From Riemerella anatipestifer (lineage in GTDB: Bacteria; Bacteroidota; Bacteroidia; Flavobacteriales; Weeksellaceae): a stretch of DNA of 64,000 bases. Numbering within the stretch: the stretch's first letter is position 1; each line of letters begins with the position of its first letter. Below are positions 1 through 10,957 of the stretch, piece by piece. The stretch is taken from NCBI RefSeq assembly GCF_009663465.1, contig NZ_QXHU01000001.1, positions 422,205 to 486,204 of the forward strand, given 5' to 3'. Below the pieces are notes generated by a model. The model did not search any database and had not been told where the DNA came from. It was given only the letters and a program-made list of their open reading frames with translations. Both the position numbers and the translations under genes were made by a program.

Positions 1-1123
1 CTCTTTCTCTAGCTTTTTTAAGTTCATACTGAGTTCTACGAATTACAATTTCGTGGCGGTGCTCCACAAAGTGAACGATAATATCTTTTAGATTAAGCTG
101 TTGTGGTCTGCCCTTTACTAAAGCAATATTATTGACACTAAACGATGTTTGTAACGCTGTGTACTTATATAATAGATTAAGGACTACATTAGGTATTGCG
201 TCGTTTTTAAGTTCATAAACCACACGCATTCCTCTCCTATCAGACTCATCTCTAATCTCGTGAATACCTTGTATTTTATCCTCTTTTACCAACTCTGATG
301 TTCTAGCTATCATTTCAGCTTTGTTCACCAAATAAGGAATTTCGGTAACGATAATGGCATTACGGTTTCCAATCTCTTCAAAAGCGACTTTAGCTCTTAA
401 TACTATTCGCCCTCTTCCTGTATGGAACGCATCTCTAACTCCATCATAGCCATAGATAATTCCTCCCGTAGGAAAATCAGGAGCGATGATATATTTCATT
501 AACTCATCTATTTCTATCTCCTTATTATCTATATAGGCACAGATAGCATCTACCGATTCGGATAGGTTATGAGGCGCCATATTGGTTGCCATACCTACCG
601 CAATACCAGAAGTACCATTTACTAAAAGATTAGGTATTTTAGTAGGCAGTACTGTAGGCTCTTGCAAGCTATCATCAAAGTTATTTTGGAAATCAACTGT
701 TTCTTTATCTAAGTCTGATAGAATTTCATCAGATATTTTTTTCAGCCTAGCTTCGGTATAACGCATAGCTGCTGGTGGGTCGCCATCCATAGAACCAAAG
801 TTCCCCTGACCATCTACTTGCGGGTACCTTAAACTCCACGGTTGCGCCATACGCACCATAGCGTCATAAACAGAACTATCACCGTGTGGGTGATATTTAC
901 CCAAAACATCTCCTACAATTCTGGCGGATTTTAAATATTTTTTATTTGAAAAAACACCCAATCCATACATACCATATAAAACCCTACGGTGCACAGGTTT
1001 TAATCCGTCCCTTACATCTGGCAAGGCACGAGATACAATAACGGACATCGAGTAGTCAATATAAGAGGACTTCATTTCGTCCACAATATTGATAGGTATC
1101 AACCTTTCTCCTTCTTTATGCAT
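1..1123 (-). CDS. gyrA: DNA gyrase subunit A, N-terminal part (runs off the window)
   Basis: Reading the minus strand from the ATG at 1123 gives an open frame of 374 codons that continues past position 1. It contains the GyrA landmarks: the start of the breakage-reunion domain ([20 protein letters not shown]), the quinolone region [13 protein letters not shown], and the active-site tyrosine in [10 protein letters not shown]. GyrA is the DNA-cleaving subunit of gyrase, which introduces negative supercoils with GyrB. The residues corresponding to E. coli Ser83 and Asp87 are Ser and Asp, the quinolone-sensitive forms. gyrB lies 1.3 kb away and is divergently transcribed, with two small genes between. 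The C-terminal beta-pinwheel domain is outside the window. Confidence 0.97.
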   Translation of the reverse strand, partial: MHKEGERLIPINIVDEMKSSYIDYSMSVIVSRALPDVRDGLKPVHRRVLYGMYGLGVFSNKKYLKSARIVGDVLGKYHPHGDSSVYDAMVRMAQPWSLRYPQVDGQGNFGSMDGDPPAAMRYTEARLKKISDEILSDLDKETVDFQNNFDDSLQEPTVLPTKIPNLLVNGTSGIAVGMATNMAPHNLSESVDAICAYIDNKEIEIDELMKYIIAPDFPTGGIIYGYDGVRDAFHTGRGRIVLRAKVAFEEIGNRNAIIVTEIPYLVNKAEMIARTSELVKEDKIQGIHEIRDESDRRGMRVVYELKNDAIPNVVLNLLYKYTALQTSFSVNNIALVKGRPQQLNLKDIIVHFVEHRHEIVIRRTQYELKKARER

Positions 1124-1248
1124 AAGTCTTTATTATTATACTAAATAAATTATTACTTCAATTTCACATCAAAATCAAAGGGCTAATTTACAAAAAAATA
1201 CCGATTTTTGCAGGATATTTTACTAATTTATTTATAACACACTTAGAA

Positions 1249-1563
1249 ATGAGTATATTAAGTTTAACATTCCATTGTGAACAAGGAAGCATATCAGAGT
1301 GGAAAACATACTTTAATAAAAGTATCATAAGCCATTACAAAAAGACCCAAAATTTAAAACACTATATCGCTTCCGAAGTAGAAACTGACAGACTACAAGA
1401 AGGAATTAATTTTAATTTTTTACTTGTTTTCGGAACCGCCGAAGACAGAACGAACTTTATTACAAATGAATTACCTAATATTACGATGGAAGTAGAAAAA
1501 ATATTCGGAGATAGAGTTTTAGTTTTTGCTACATTATTGAATCCCACTGCATCTAACATTTAA
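1249..1563 (+). CDS. DUF4286 family protein
   Basis: This 104-aa protein starts MSILSLTFHCEQ and ends in the segment FATLLNPTA. Its pattern and length match the small DUF4286 family found across Bacteroidota. It has no signal peptide or membrane segment, so it is probably a small cytoplasmic alpha/beta protein. The function is not known. It lies between divergent gyrA and gyrB and reads in the same direction as gyrB. The family name comes from remembered sequence pattern, not a search. Confidence 0.75.
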   Translation: MSILSLTFHCEQGSISEWKTYFNKSIISHYKKTQNLKHYIASEVETDRLQEGINFNFLLVFGTAEDRTNFITNELPNITMEVEKIFGDRVLVFATLLNPTASNI

Positions 1564-1616
1564 GCCCTGTAAGAAATATAGTGTCTATCACAATTCAAAA
1601 AAGCATCTAAAAACAA

Positions 1617-2144
1617 ATGAAAAAATTAACTCTAGTAATCATTTTGATTTGTTGTTCAAATTGCTCAAAATACCAAAAGGAGAAAATAGATTTGGAAAAT
1701 ATACAGCCAGAATATCTTGAAGAAAAAAAATCAGACACACTTACAGAACCAAATTATATAGCAATTTTTGATGAAAAAACTAAAAAAAAATCATTTTTGA
1801 CAAAAAATGAAATGAAAATAGTTAATAAAAACTTAGAAAAATCTATCAATGAGTACAACCATCAATTAAAAATAAAATTAGCAAAATGGAATAGAGAAAA
1901 TAGAAATATAAAATGGAATTTTGATAAAGAAAAAATTGACCTAAGGTATTATTTTAGGCAATATATAATATCAACAAATGAAGATGGAGATAAAATTATT
2001 AGAGTTTTCTGTTTTTGTTCTTATTCTGGTGATTGGGAAAATGAAATAATACATGTACACGATGGTGGAGATTGCTATTTGAACCTAAGAATAAATTTAA
2101 CGAAAAATAAAACGGAATATTTTGGAATAAATGGATTGGCCTAA
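1617..2144 (+). CDS. Putative lipoprotein, function unknown
   Basis: The 175-aa product begins MKKLTLVIILICCSNCSK, a short hydrophobic signal with cysteines that could be lipidated, although the box is not canonical. The rest is Lys/Glu/Asn-rich and hydrophilic, with a C-terminal beta-rich segment. I recognise no domain. It begins 53 bases after the DUF4286 gene. The very A-rich codon usage is unlike gyrB and suggests a lineage-specific or acquired gene. Confidence 0.6.
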   Translation: MKKLTLVIILICCSNCSKYQKEKIDLENIQPEYLEEKKSDTLTEPNYIAIFDEKTKKKSFLTKNEMKIVNKNLEKSINEYNHQLKIKLAKWNRENRNIKWNFDKEKIDLRYYFRQYIISTNEDGDKIIRVFCFCSYSGDWENEIIHVHDGGDCYLNLRINLTKNKTEYFGINGLA

Positions 2145-2358
2145 TGTACACCGTAGCAAATATTTTTGCACCACTTTGCAAATCATTTGGAATAATACGA
2201 ACAAAATTTCGGTTAGTACAGATTGTTCTCAAAAAATAATGTTAAATGTTAATAGATTACTGAAAAACATTAATTATTTTTACTCAATAAGAGAGGTTCT
2301 CAAATAAACTTAACGAGGATTATCAAGAATTTTATTTTTATCTCTTTTTTAAAATTTG

Positions 2359-2366
2359 TACATTTG
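2359..2366 (+). promoter_or_regulatory. Bacteroidota-type -7 element upstream of gyrB
   Basis: TACATTTG fits the TAnnTTTG consensus and lies 28 bases before the gyrB start codon. No clear TTG element is present at the usual 17-23 base spacing, so only the -7 half is supported. Confidence 0.5.
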
Positions 2367-2388
2367 TAATCTTTAAAAAAAATTATAA

Positions 2389-4329
<1,941 letters not shown>

Positions 4330-4350
4330 TTTCAAAGTAATAATAAATAA

Positions 4351-4378
4351 AAGCCAAGTTTAATTCTTGGCTTTTTTT
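4351..4378 (+). terminator. Rho-independent terminator of gyrB
   Basis: The inverted repeat AAGCCAAG ... CTTGGCTT is followed by a run of T, 22 bases after the gyrB stop. The next 240 bases, up to the end of the convergent gene, show no further feature that I can identify. Confidence 0.85.
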
Positions 4379-4621
4379 AACCCTAATAAATAATCTTTTA
4401 TTTTTTCTTTCCAGTATAATAGTATTTTCCTAACATTTCAACTTACACAGTTTAATGAGATACTATCTTTTTTAATTTATGTGTTCTTACTAAAGTTAAA
4501 GACAAAAACAAAATATCATATATAACTCTTTGGTATTGTTAAATTATTATATTCAATTCATTATTTAGTTAAAGAGTTTTCCATCATCACTTTTGATTTA
4601 GAGTAACACTTCGTTTTTCCT

Positions 4622-5188
4622 TTAAATCTCTTTAAATAATTTTTCAGAATTCCAAACTGTTGCAAATTCCTCATTTAGATTTGCAAGCGTTGTTTGATGG
4701 ATTAACTCCGAATCGTATTTTTCTCCATTAATTCCAACCCTGTCAAATGTTGCTGTAGCGTCCGAAATAAGATAAGTTTCATAACCATAATTTCCAGACA
4801 TTCTAGTTGTTGTAGAAACGCAATGGTTGGTAGTTATTCCCACAATTACCAATGTACCAATATTTAGGCTATCAATTTGCTCTTTTAATGTAGTTCCAAT
4901 GAATGCACTATTTACATTTTTAGTAATGATAGGCTCAGAATCATTTGGAGTAACATACTCACTAAATTCAAATCCTGCGTTTGTGATATGAAGTTTTGAT
5001 TTAGGATTATCTGAACTATGCCTTATATGGAATATTGGTAAATTTAATTCTCGCCATTTTTGCAAAATTTTACCACAAATTTCTTCAGCATTTTTATTAT
5101 TACGATTTCCGCCCCAATAATCTTCTTCAAGAAAAGCCTTTTGAACATCAATTAAAACTAATGCAGGATTTTTTTCTCTTAATTTCAC
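4622..5188 (-). CDS. Isochorismatase-family cysteine hydrolase
   Basis: The 188-aa protein carries the three catalytic landmarks of the family: Asp in ALVLIDVQKAF, Lys in ITKNVNSAF and the nucleophile Cys in TTNHCVSTT. Members hydrolyse isochorismate, nicotinamide or related amides in the cytoplasm; the substrate cannot be read from the sequence. It lies downstream of two other minus-strand genes of unknown role in an accessory-looking stretch between gyrB and mgtE. It could be a nicotinamidase-like enzyme, but metal-binding residues of that branch are not evident. Confidence 0.85.
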   Translation of the reverse strand: MKLREKNPALVLIDVQKAFLEEDYWGGNRNNKNAEEICGKILQKWRELNLPIFHIRHSSDNPKSKLHITNAGFEFSEYVTPNDSEPIITKNVNSAFIGTTLKEQIDSLNIGTLVIVGITTNHCVSTTTRMSGNYGYETYLISDATATFDRVGINGEKYDSELIHQTTLANLNEEFATVWNSEKLFKEI

Positions 5189-5220
5189 TTTAACCGTTTT
5201 TTAGAATTGACACTAATTTA

Positions 5221-5757
5221 CTACTTTTTTATAAGAGGAGTATACCCTTCTGAAAAGAAATTTTTAGTATTTGTATCGTATAAATATTTATCCGTGAGTT
5301 GTAAATAAGATAACTTTTCAAAGTCAATATTTTTTAAATACAAGGTGTCATTAGAAATTTTGTACTTACCGTTCCAATGGTGAAAAGCATGAGGCGAATA
5401 TTCTGTAATTTGGAATGTTTGATTTTCAAATAATGTTATTTCTGTTTTTGTTTCAGTACCAATAGAATATGTGGATATCACTTCTCTATTTTTTGAGAGG
5501 CAATTATTAAATATATTGAACAAAACTCCAGTCATACCAAACAGGCAAATGAGTTTTAAAGTTCTAAGTTTTTTTCTTCGCCTCTGATAGAAATATAAAA
5601 TCAAACCATTAACTAATATTAAACAAAACACAAACGGAATTATTATAATATCATAAACTGATTCTACGTAATCTCCATAATACTTTGTTAGCTTAAATAG
5701 TATTAACAGAAGAAAAACCAATGTAAAATATTTTAATATTTCCTTAATGATTTTCAT
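5221..5757 (-). CDS. Membrane protein with C-terminal soluble domain, unknown function
   Basis: The 178-aa product starts with about three hydrophobic helices (FTLVFLLLILFKLT, IIIIPFVFCLILVNGLILYF, LKLICLFGMTGVLFNIF). A roughly 85-residue domain with beta-strand character follows, including KYKISNDTLYLKNIDF. That tail resembles extracytoplasmic lipocalin-like sheets seen in many Bacteroidota, but I cannot assign a family. It sits between the isochorismatase-like and nuclease-like genes on the same strand with short gaps. Confidence 0.6.
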   Translation of the reverse strand: MKIIKEILKYFTLVFLLLILFKLTKYYGDYVESVYDIIIIPFVFCLILVNGLILYFYQRRRKKLRTLKLICLFGMTGVLFNIFNNCLSKNREVISTYSIGTETKTEITLFENQTFQITEYSPHAFHHWNGKYKISNDTLYLKNIDFEKLSYLQLTDKYLYDTNTKNFFSEGYTPLIKK

Positions 5758-5773
5758 CTTTTTATAAATATTA

Positions 5774-6583
5774 TCAAACTGAATTATTTATTTTTATGTC
5801 TTTGATTTTTTTTTGATTTTTTTCAAAAAAGCTTTTAATCTTTTCTATTGTTTCACTACTCTTATATGGATTAAAATATCCTGAGCTAAAACTATGGTTA
5901 AAATCTTGATTAAATAAAGTTATCAACGACCCATTTTTTCGAATATTCACACCAACTGTATTAATTCCCACATATTTAGGAATATCTTTTGAAATTAATT
6001 TTCTCATTTGATTTTCAGCGGAAAATTGTGAAAAATGATCAAACTTAACATCTACAGTATTCTTTAAAAAATCATTATTATTAGCTGGATTATCTATATC
6101 CAATGGTGCTAAGTCAAGCTTAATTGTAGATTTTTCATTTTCTCTAAGTGGCTCAGGCATACAAAAATGAATTAAACCTACTAGAGGAAATCCATCTTTT
6201 ATCAATCCTTCTATTTGTGTAATGCCATAAGAGTTAGGAGATTTTCTCGGATTATTTCTACGTGGTCGAACAACCTTTACTTCTATTGCACAAGTTCGAT
6301 TATAAAAAATTTCTTCTTCTGAATAAGGAATTAGTAAGATATCAAAATCACCTGGTTTATCTTTTTTATCAAAACCAAGCTCTTGTCTTAAAACCTCAAA
6401 AGCAAGATAAACACCTTTATACTTTAAAAACTCATCATAACCTACTGGAGTACAAATTAAATTTGAAAATAAATTAAAGTTAAGCGTTTTCTCTTTTTTA
6501 GAAAATGATAATCTTTCAATTAGTTCTTTTTCAGATAATTTTTGATCATCTAAATCTAGGCATCTTAAATCGAAAACAGTCAT
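5774..6583 (-). CDS. Candidate PD-(D/E)XK nuclease-like protein
   Basis: This 269-aa protein has a segment that fits a PD-(D/E)XK core: KPGDFDILLIPYS, with Asp in the first strand, followed after about 20 residues by CAIEVKVVRP, the E-x-K strand. A helix with SYGITQIEGLIKDGFP follows, resembling the Q-containing motif of restriction-like nucleases. No methyltransferase or other restriction partner is adjacent. I infer a DNA-acting or repair-type nuclease, but the substrate is unknown. It is transcribed in the same direction as mgtE, 18 bases downstream of it. Confidence 0.5.
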   Translation of the reverse strand: MTVFDLRCLDLDDQKLSEKELIERLSFSKKEKTLNFNLFSNLICTPVGYDEFLKYKGVYLAFEVLRQELGFDKKDKPGDFDILLIPYSEEEIFYNRTCAIEVKVVRPRRNNPRKSPNSYGITQIEGLIKDGFPLVGLIHFCMPEPLRENEKSTIKLDLAPLDIDNPANNNDFLKNTVDVKFDHFSQFSAENQMRKLISKDIPKYVGINTVGVNIRKNGSLITLFNQDFNHSFSSGYFNPYKSSETIEKIKSFFEKNQKKIKDIKINNSV

Positions 6584-6601
6584 ATAATTGAAGCTAATAT
6601 C

Positions 6602-7951
6602 CTAAATATGTAACATTAGTTTTGCTATAGTAAAGTAAATCAAAACCCCTAAAATATCGTTAGAAGTTGTGATAAAAGGACCTGTAGCTATTGCTGGGTC
6701 TATTTTATTTTTATTAAGGAGAATAGGCACTATAGTCCCAATAACAGCTGCCACCAAAATAACCGCCAACAGCGAAACCGAGATAGCAATAGACACCATC
6801 ATATCATGTCTATTAACCAGCAAATTAAATGATAAAATAATCACAGATAAAATAACTCCTGATGCTGCAGAAACACTCACTTCCTTTATCAAAGTTTTAA
6901 CGGTGTCTGTACCCAAAGTATTATTAGCTAAACCTTGCACAATAATCGCCGATGCCTGCACCCCAATATTACCCGCCGTTGCGGCTATTAGAGGCACAAA
7001 AAACATAAGAGCAGGTATCTTTTGGAGAGCATCTTGGTTTCCTTGCAATACCTGCGAGCCAATGAGACCACCTACCATACCTATAAAAAGCCAAGGTAAG
7101 CGTGCTTTTGTAAGCGAAAAAATAGTATCCGTAGAGTCTACATCTAAGGAGATACCCGACGCTAACTGATAGTCTTTCTCTGCTTCTTCGGTTATGAAAT
7201 CAATAACATCATCTATCGTAATACGCCCTACCAAGTTGCCTCTAGCATCAACCACAGGCACCTCAAAAAGGTCGTATTTCTGCATAAATCTTGCTACCTC
7301 TTCAGCCGTATCTGTATCCATCACCGAACGGATTTTAGGATTATACACCTCCGAAACTTTAGTAGAAGAAGTGGTTGTAAGTAGTTTTTTTAAACTTAAA
7401 AGCCCTAGCAGTTTATCATTATCGTCTACCACGTAGATAGAATACACCTCATCTAAATCTTCGGCTTGCTTTCTCATCTCTTTGACTGCCGAAATAATGG
7501 TTAAGTTCTGGTTAACTTTTACCATTTCCGTAGCCATAAGACCTCCAGCCTCATCTTCATCATACCTAAGTAAGTCCACGATACTTTGGGCGTGTTCCTC
7601 GTCATCTAGCCTTTGGATAATTTCGGTCTGCTGATGTTCTGGAAGTTCAGAGATAATATCCGCCGCATCGTCAGAATCTATCTCATTGATAATTTCATCT
7701 GCAATCTCTTGCGAAGAGAGTCCTTTCATAAAGCTCTTTCGCTCGTCTTCATCTATCTCTAAGAGTACTTCTGCAGATTTCTCATTACTCATTAAATCGT
7801 AGAGAAAATGCTGTTCTTCCTCCTCTAAATCTTCAAATATAGAAGCAATGTCTGGTGCTTCCATTTCGGAAAGCATCAGAGCTACCTCTTTAGCATTTTT
7901 CTCCTTGATGAGATTTTTTATCAGTTCTCTAAGAGCAATGGTTTCAGTCAA
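6602..7951 (-). CDS. mgtE: Magnesium transporter MgtE
   Basis: The 449-aa product has the full MgtE architecture. A helical N domain rich in Asp and Glu comes first (about residues 1-130), then two CBS domains with GGLMATEMVKVNQN and GRITIDDVIDFITEEAE. The C-terminal membrane domain of five helices begins near RLPWLFIGMVGGLIGS. MgtE is a gated inner-membrane Mg2+ channel whose N and CBS domains sense cytoplasmic Mg2+. The gene follows rsmA with a 19-base gap and is probably cotranscribed with it, an arrangement common in Flavobacteriia. Confidence 0.93.
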   Translation of the reverse strand: MTETIALRELIKNLIKEKNAKEVALMLSEMEAPDIASIFEDLEEEEQHFLYDLMSNEKSAEVLLEIDEDERKSFMKGLSSQEIADEIINEIDSDDAADIISELPEHQQTEIIQRLDDEEHAQSIVDLLRYDEDEAGGLMATEMVKVNQNLTIISAVKEMRKQAEDLDEVYSIYVVDDNDKLLGLLSLKKLLTTTSSTKVSEVYNPKIRSVMDTDTAEEVARFMQKYDLFEVPVVDARGNLVGRITIDDVIDFITEEAEKDYQLASGISLDVDSTDTIFSLTKARLPWLFIGMVGGLIGSQVLQGNQDALQKIPALMFFVPLIAATAGNIGVQASAIIVQGLANNTLGTDTVKTLIKEVSVSAASGVILSVIILSFNLLVNRHDMMVSIAISVSLLAVILVAAVIGTIVPILLNKNKIDPAIATGPFITTSNDILGVLIYFTIAKLMLHI

Positions 7952-7970
7952 AATAGTCTTTATTTAAAAG

Positions 7971-8759
7971 TTAAACGGCTGATGATTTTAGTGCATTTTT
8001 CCACTCAATAGTAAAGATGATAAAATCTTCTACACTAAGTTCTTCCGCTCGCAAAGTTAAGAAATTATGCGTTAATAAAGCTTCGGGAATATTAAGTCCT
8101 TTAAGAGCGTTACTTAATTTTTTTCGTCTTTGGTTAAAACCTGCTTTTACAATTTGTTTAAATAAAACTTCGTTGCCTTCTAGACCTTTTTTAGGATTTC
8201 TGGTAAGCCTGATAACTCCAGATTTCACTTTAGGTGGTGGCGTAAAAACATTTTCGCTAACGGTAAAAAGATACTTTACATCATAATACGCCTGAACCAT
8301 TACCGACAGAATCCCATAACTTTTAGTGCGAGGTTCTGCAGAAGTTCTTTCAGCGACTTCTTTTTGGAACATTCCCACCATTTCTGGTATTTGGGCGTAA
8401 TTATCTATAATTTTGAATAAAATCTGTGATGAAATATTGTATGGAAAATTCCCTATAACAGAAACCTGTTCCGAATTGAAAATTTCAGCTAGGTTAGCTT
8501 TTAAAAAATCACCTACAAAATGTTTTTCTTCTAATTTGGGGTAATGTTCTTTAAGGTAGGCAATAGACTCTACATCTATCTCTGCCACAAATATTTCTGA
8601 ATTTTTATTAAGAAGATATTTGGTTAAAACTCCCATACCTGGACCTACTTCTAAGACAAAATCCTGAACATCAACCTCTAAAGCTTCTACAATTTTAGAT
8701 GCTATGTTTTCGTCGTTAAGAAAATGTTGCCCGAGGTGTTTTTTAGCTTTTACTGTCAA
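7971..8759 (-). CDS. rsmA: 16S rRNA (A1518/A1519-N6) dimethyltransferase RsmA/KsgA
   Basis: The 262-aa protein starts with KKHLGQHFLNDENIASKIV, then the SAM-binding motif VLEVGPGMGVLTKYL, and the catalytic motif IGNFPYNISSQILF (the NLPY-type box of N6-adenine methyltransferases). The C-terminal helical domain ends in RAEELSVEDF. The enzyme dimethylates two adenines near the 3' end of 16S rRNA, and its loss classically gives kasugamycin resistance. It is the first gene of a probable rsmA-mgtE unit, divergent from ftsX. Confidence 0.94.
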   Translation of the reverse strand: MTVKAKKHLGQHFLNDENIASKIVEALEVDVQDFVLEVGPGMGVLTKYLLNKNSEIFVAEIDVESIAYLKEHYPKLEEKHFVGDFLKANLAEIFNSEQVSVIGNFPYNISSQILFKIIDNYAQIPEMVGMFQKEVAERTSAEPRTKSYGILSVMVQAYYDVKYLFTVSENVFTPPPKVKSGVIRLTRNPKKGLEGNEVLFKQIVKAGFNQRRKKLSNALKGLNIPEALLTHNFLTLRAEELSVEDFIIFTIEWKNALKSSAV

Positions 8760-8858
8760 AATGAAATGATTTTTTATGATTTTATTAACAATGATTTTAG
8801 TCTTATTGGGAGCAAATTTCGGAAGATTTTTTCTATTTTAGCCGAAAAATTTTATTTA

Positions 8859-9758
8859 ATGGCTAATACAGTAGACGATTTTAACAAAAGAAGGCTGAGA
8901 TCCAGCAATATCACAGTAGTTATTAGTATAGCATTAGTTTTGTTTTTGGTAGGACTTTTTGGTCTTATTCTTATCAATGCTCAAAAATATTCAGACTATA
9001 TTAAAGAACAACTTGTAGTAAACGCTTTTTTCTCCGAAAACTACGATGCTAAAGATTCTCTAAAAATAGCGAAACAAGAACAAGAAGCTATAAAGACTAT
9101 ACAAGCACTTCCGTTTGTTAAAAAAACGACTTTTATCTCAAGACAGCAAGCGTCTAAAGAAGCTAAGAAAAGTATGGGGATAGATGCTGACGCTCTTTTT
9201 GAAGAAAATATATTCCCGTCTTCAGTAGAGGTTTCTCTAAAGCCAGATTTCGTAAGCCCTGAAGAAATACAAGGCGTGGTTAAAGAATTAGAAAAAGTAG
9301 ATGGCATTGTAGAAGTAAAAAATAACAGCGACTTAATGATTGAGGTTTACAACAACCTGAATAGAATACTCACTTGGATATTAGCATTTTCTTTGGTATT
9401 TTTAATTTTAGCGATTGTACTGATTAACAACTCTATTAGATTAAAAATTTTCTCCAAAAGATTCATTATTAAAACGATGCAACTTGTAGGTGCTAAGCGT
9501 CGTTTCATACTTAAACCGTTCATCATAGAAGCCGTTATACTAGGACTTGTAGGTGCTGTTATTGGACTTTTGGTATTATTTGGCGTTTGGTATTATTTCA
9601 CTAACCAAATAGGAACTCCGTTTGTGCAAGATACTAATCAGTACTTACAATTGGTATTGGTTGTTTTTGGTGTGGGTGTTCTAATTACTGTTCTAAGTAC
9701 CATTTTTGCAACTTGGAGATTTCTTAGAACTAATATTGACGATTTATACTATTCTTAG
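8859..9758 (+). CDS. ftsX: Cell division protein FtsX, ABC-type permease
   Basis: I choose the ATG at 8859 (MANTVDDFNKRRLRSSN) rather than the longer open frame from 8724, because that extension overlaps rsmA on the other strand and has no conserved character. The 299-aa product has one N-terminal membrane helix, a periplasmic loop with KTTFISRQQASKE, and three C-terminal helices containing MQLVGAKRRFILKPFIIEA. FtsX works with FtsE to control peptidoglycan hydrolases at division. DUF3098 and uppP genes follow, an ftsX cluster typical of Bacteroidota. Confidence 0.92.
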   Translation: MANTVDDFNKRRLRSSNITVVISIALVLFLVGLFGLILINAQKYSDYIKEQLVVNAFFSENYDAKDSLKIAKQEQEAIKTIQALPFVKKTTFISRQQASKEAKKSMGIDADALFEENIFPSSVEVSLKPDFVSPEEIQGVVKELEKVDGIVEVKNNSDLMIEVYNNLNRILTWILAFSLVFLILAIVLINNSIRLKIFSKRFIIKTMQLVGAKRRFILKPFIIEAVILGLVGAVIGLLVLFGVWYYFTNQIGTPFVQDTNQYLQLVLVVFGVGVLITVLSTIFATWRFLRTNIDDLYYS

Positions 9759-9761
9759 ACT

Positions 9762-10025
9762 ATGGCAGAACAAAATAATAAAGCAAACGAAAATAGTTTT
9801 TATTTCAAAAAGGACAATTATAAGTGGATGCTTATAGGTTTAGTGTGTGTAGTCCTTGGTTTTATCCTTATGATGGGCTCTGGGGCTAACACAACTCCTG
9901 ATGGTAAATTTGACCCAAACTATTGGAATGAGGATATTTTTTCTATCAGAAGGATACGCATTGCTCCATTATTAGTTGTTACAGGATTTGTGATACAAGT
10001 CTATGCTATTTTGAAAAGAAAATAA
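9762..10025 (+). CDS. DUF3098 family membrane protein
   Basis: The 87-aa protein starts 3 bases after the ftsX stop. It has two predicted membrane helices, around WMLIGLVCVVLGFILMMG and IAPLLVVTGFVIQVYAIL, separated by a short loop with PNYWNEDIFSIRRIRIAP. This is the DUF3098 pattern regularly found between ftsX and uppP in Bacteroidota. The function is unknown; the position suggests a link with the cell envelope. Confidence 0.85.
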   Translation: MAEQNNKANENSFYFKKDNYKWMLIGLVCVVLGFILMMGSGANTTPDGKFDPNYWNEDIFSIRRIRIAPLLVVTGFVIQVYAILKRK

Positions 10026-10049
10026 TCATTTTTTATAATGCAAAAAACT

Positions 10050-10083
10050 AAAGTCAATTGTTTCTATAATGCAATTGACTTTT
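10050..10083 (+). terminator. Intercistronic hairpin between DUF3098 and uppP
   Basis: An inverted repeat AAAGTCAATTG ... CAATTGACTTTT with an 11-base loop is followed by a T-rich tract, 20 bases before the uppP start. It resembles a terminator or attenuator and may reduce read-through from ftsX into uppP. Confidence 0.5.
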
Positions 10084-10102
10084 GCTTTAAACTTTTTAAG
10101 TT

Positions 10103-10915
10103 ATGAATTTTTTAGAAGCTATTATTATTGCCATTATTGAAGGTTTAACAGAGTACTTACCAGTTTCCTCTACGGCACATATGATTTTCACAAGTTCTAT
10201 ATTCGGAATACAAGAAGACGAATTTGTTAAAATGTTTCAAGTATCCATACAGTTGGGTGCTATCCTTGCTGTTGTATTTTTATATTGGAAAAAGTTTTTC
10301 AATTTTCAGAATTTCAATTTTTATATCAAACTTGGTTTTGCTGTAATTCCAGCATTGGTTTTGGGTTATCTATTTGATGATATGATAGAATCCGTTTTAG
10401 GAAATCCTATTCCCATCGCTGTAGTTTTAGTTTTAGGTGGCGTGGTTCTTCTATTTATTGATAAAGTATTTAAAACTCCTGAAATACATACAGAAAAAGA
10501 AATCAGTATAAAAAAAGCTGTTACCATAGGTTTTTGGCAATGTTTAGCTATGATGCCTGGTACTAGCCGAAGTGCAGCTTCCATCATTGGAGGTATGCAA
10601 CAAAAACTTTCTAGAGAAGCTGCTGCCGAGTTTTCCTTCTTTCTAGCCGTACCTACCATGCTTGCCGTTACGGTATATTCTATTTTTGTAAAAAAGTGGG
10701 AATATTTAGGTGTAGAACAAAAAGGCTACGAAATGCTTACACACGGTGATAATTTAAAGTTGTTTTTAGCAGGTAATCTAGTGGCTTTTGTAGTAGCTGT
10801 AATAGCCATTAAGTTTTTTATAGGCGTGATAAAAAAATACGGTTTTAAACCTTGGGGTTGGTACAGAATTATTGTAGGAATAGCATTACTCGTCTATTTC
10901 ATGGTTGTAAAATAA
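10103..10915 (+). CDS. uppP: Undecaprenyl-diphosphate phosphatase UppP (BacA)
   Basis: The 270-aa integral membrane protein has the family signatures EGLTEYLPVSSTAHM near the N terminus and MMPGTSRSAASIIGGM in the middle, both contributing active-site residues. About eight hydrophobic helices follow the UppP pattern. The enzyme dephosphorylates undecaprenyl pyrophosphate and recycles the lipid carrier for peptidoglycan and other surface polymers; overexpression gives bacitracin resistance. It ends just before a strong, apparently bidirectional terminator shared with rsmE. Confidence 0.95.
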   Translation: MNFLEAIIIAIIEGLTEYLPVSSTAHMIFTSSIFGIQEDEFVKMFQVSIQLGAILAVVFLYWKKFFNFQNFNFYIKLGFAVIPALVLGYLFDDMIESVLGNPIPIAVVLVLGGVVLLFIDKVFKTPEIHTEKEISIKKAVTIGFWQCLAMMPGTSRSAASIIGGMQQKLSREAAAEFSFFLAVPTMLAVTVYSIFVKKWEYLGVEQKGYEMLTHGDNLKLFLAGNLVAFVVAVIAIKFFIGVIKKYGFKPWGWYRIIVGIALLVYFMVVK

Positions 10916-10919
10916 ATCT

Positions 10920-10957
10920 AAAAAAGAGAATCAATATTTTTGATTCTCTTTTTTTTA
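10920..10957 (+). terminator. Bidirectional terminator between uppP and rsmE
   Basis: AAAAAGAGAATCA ... TGATTCTCTTTTTTTT forms a hairpin with A-rich and T-rich flanks, so it can end transcription from both convergent genes. It overlaps the last bases of rsmE. Confidence 0.85.

Noticed and set aside
6669..7169. 166-codon plus-strand frame
   Set aside because: Antisense shadow of mgtE; low-complexity Ile/Thr/Ala composition without motifs.
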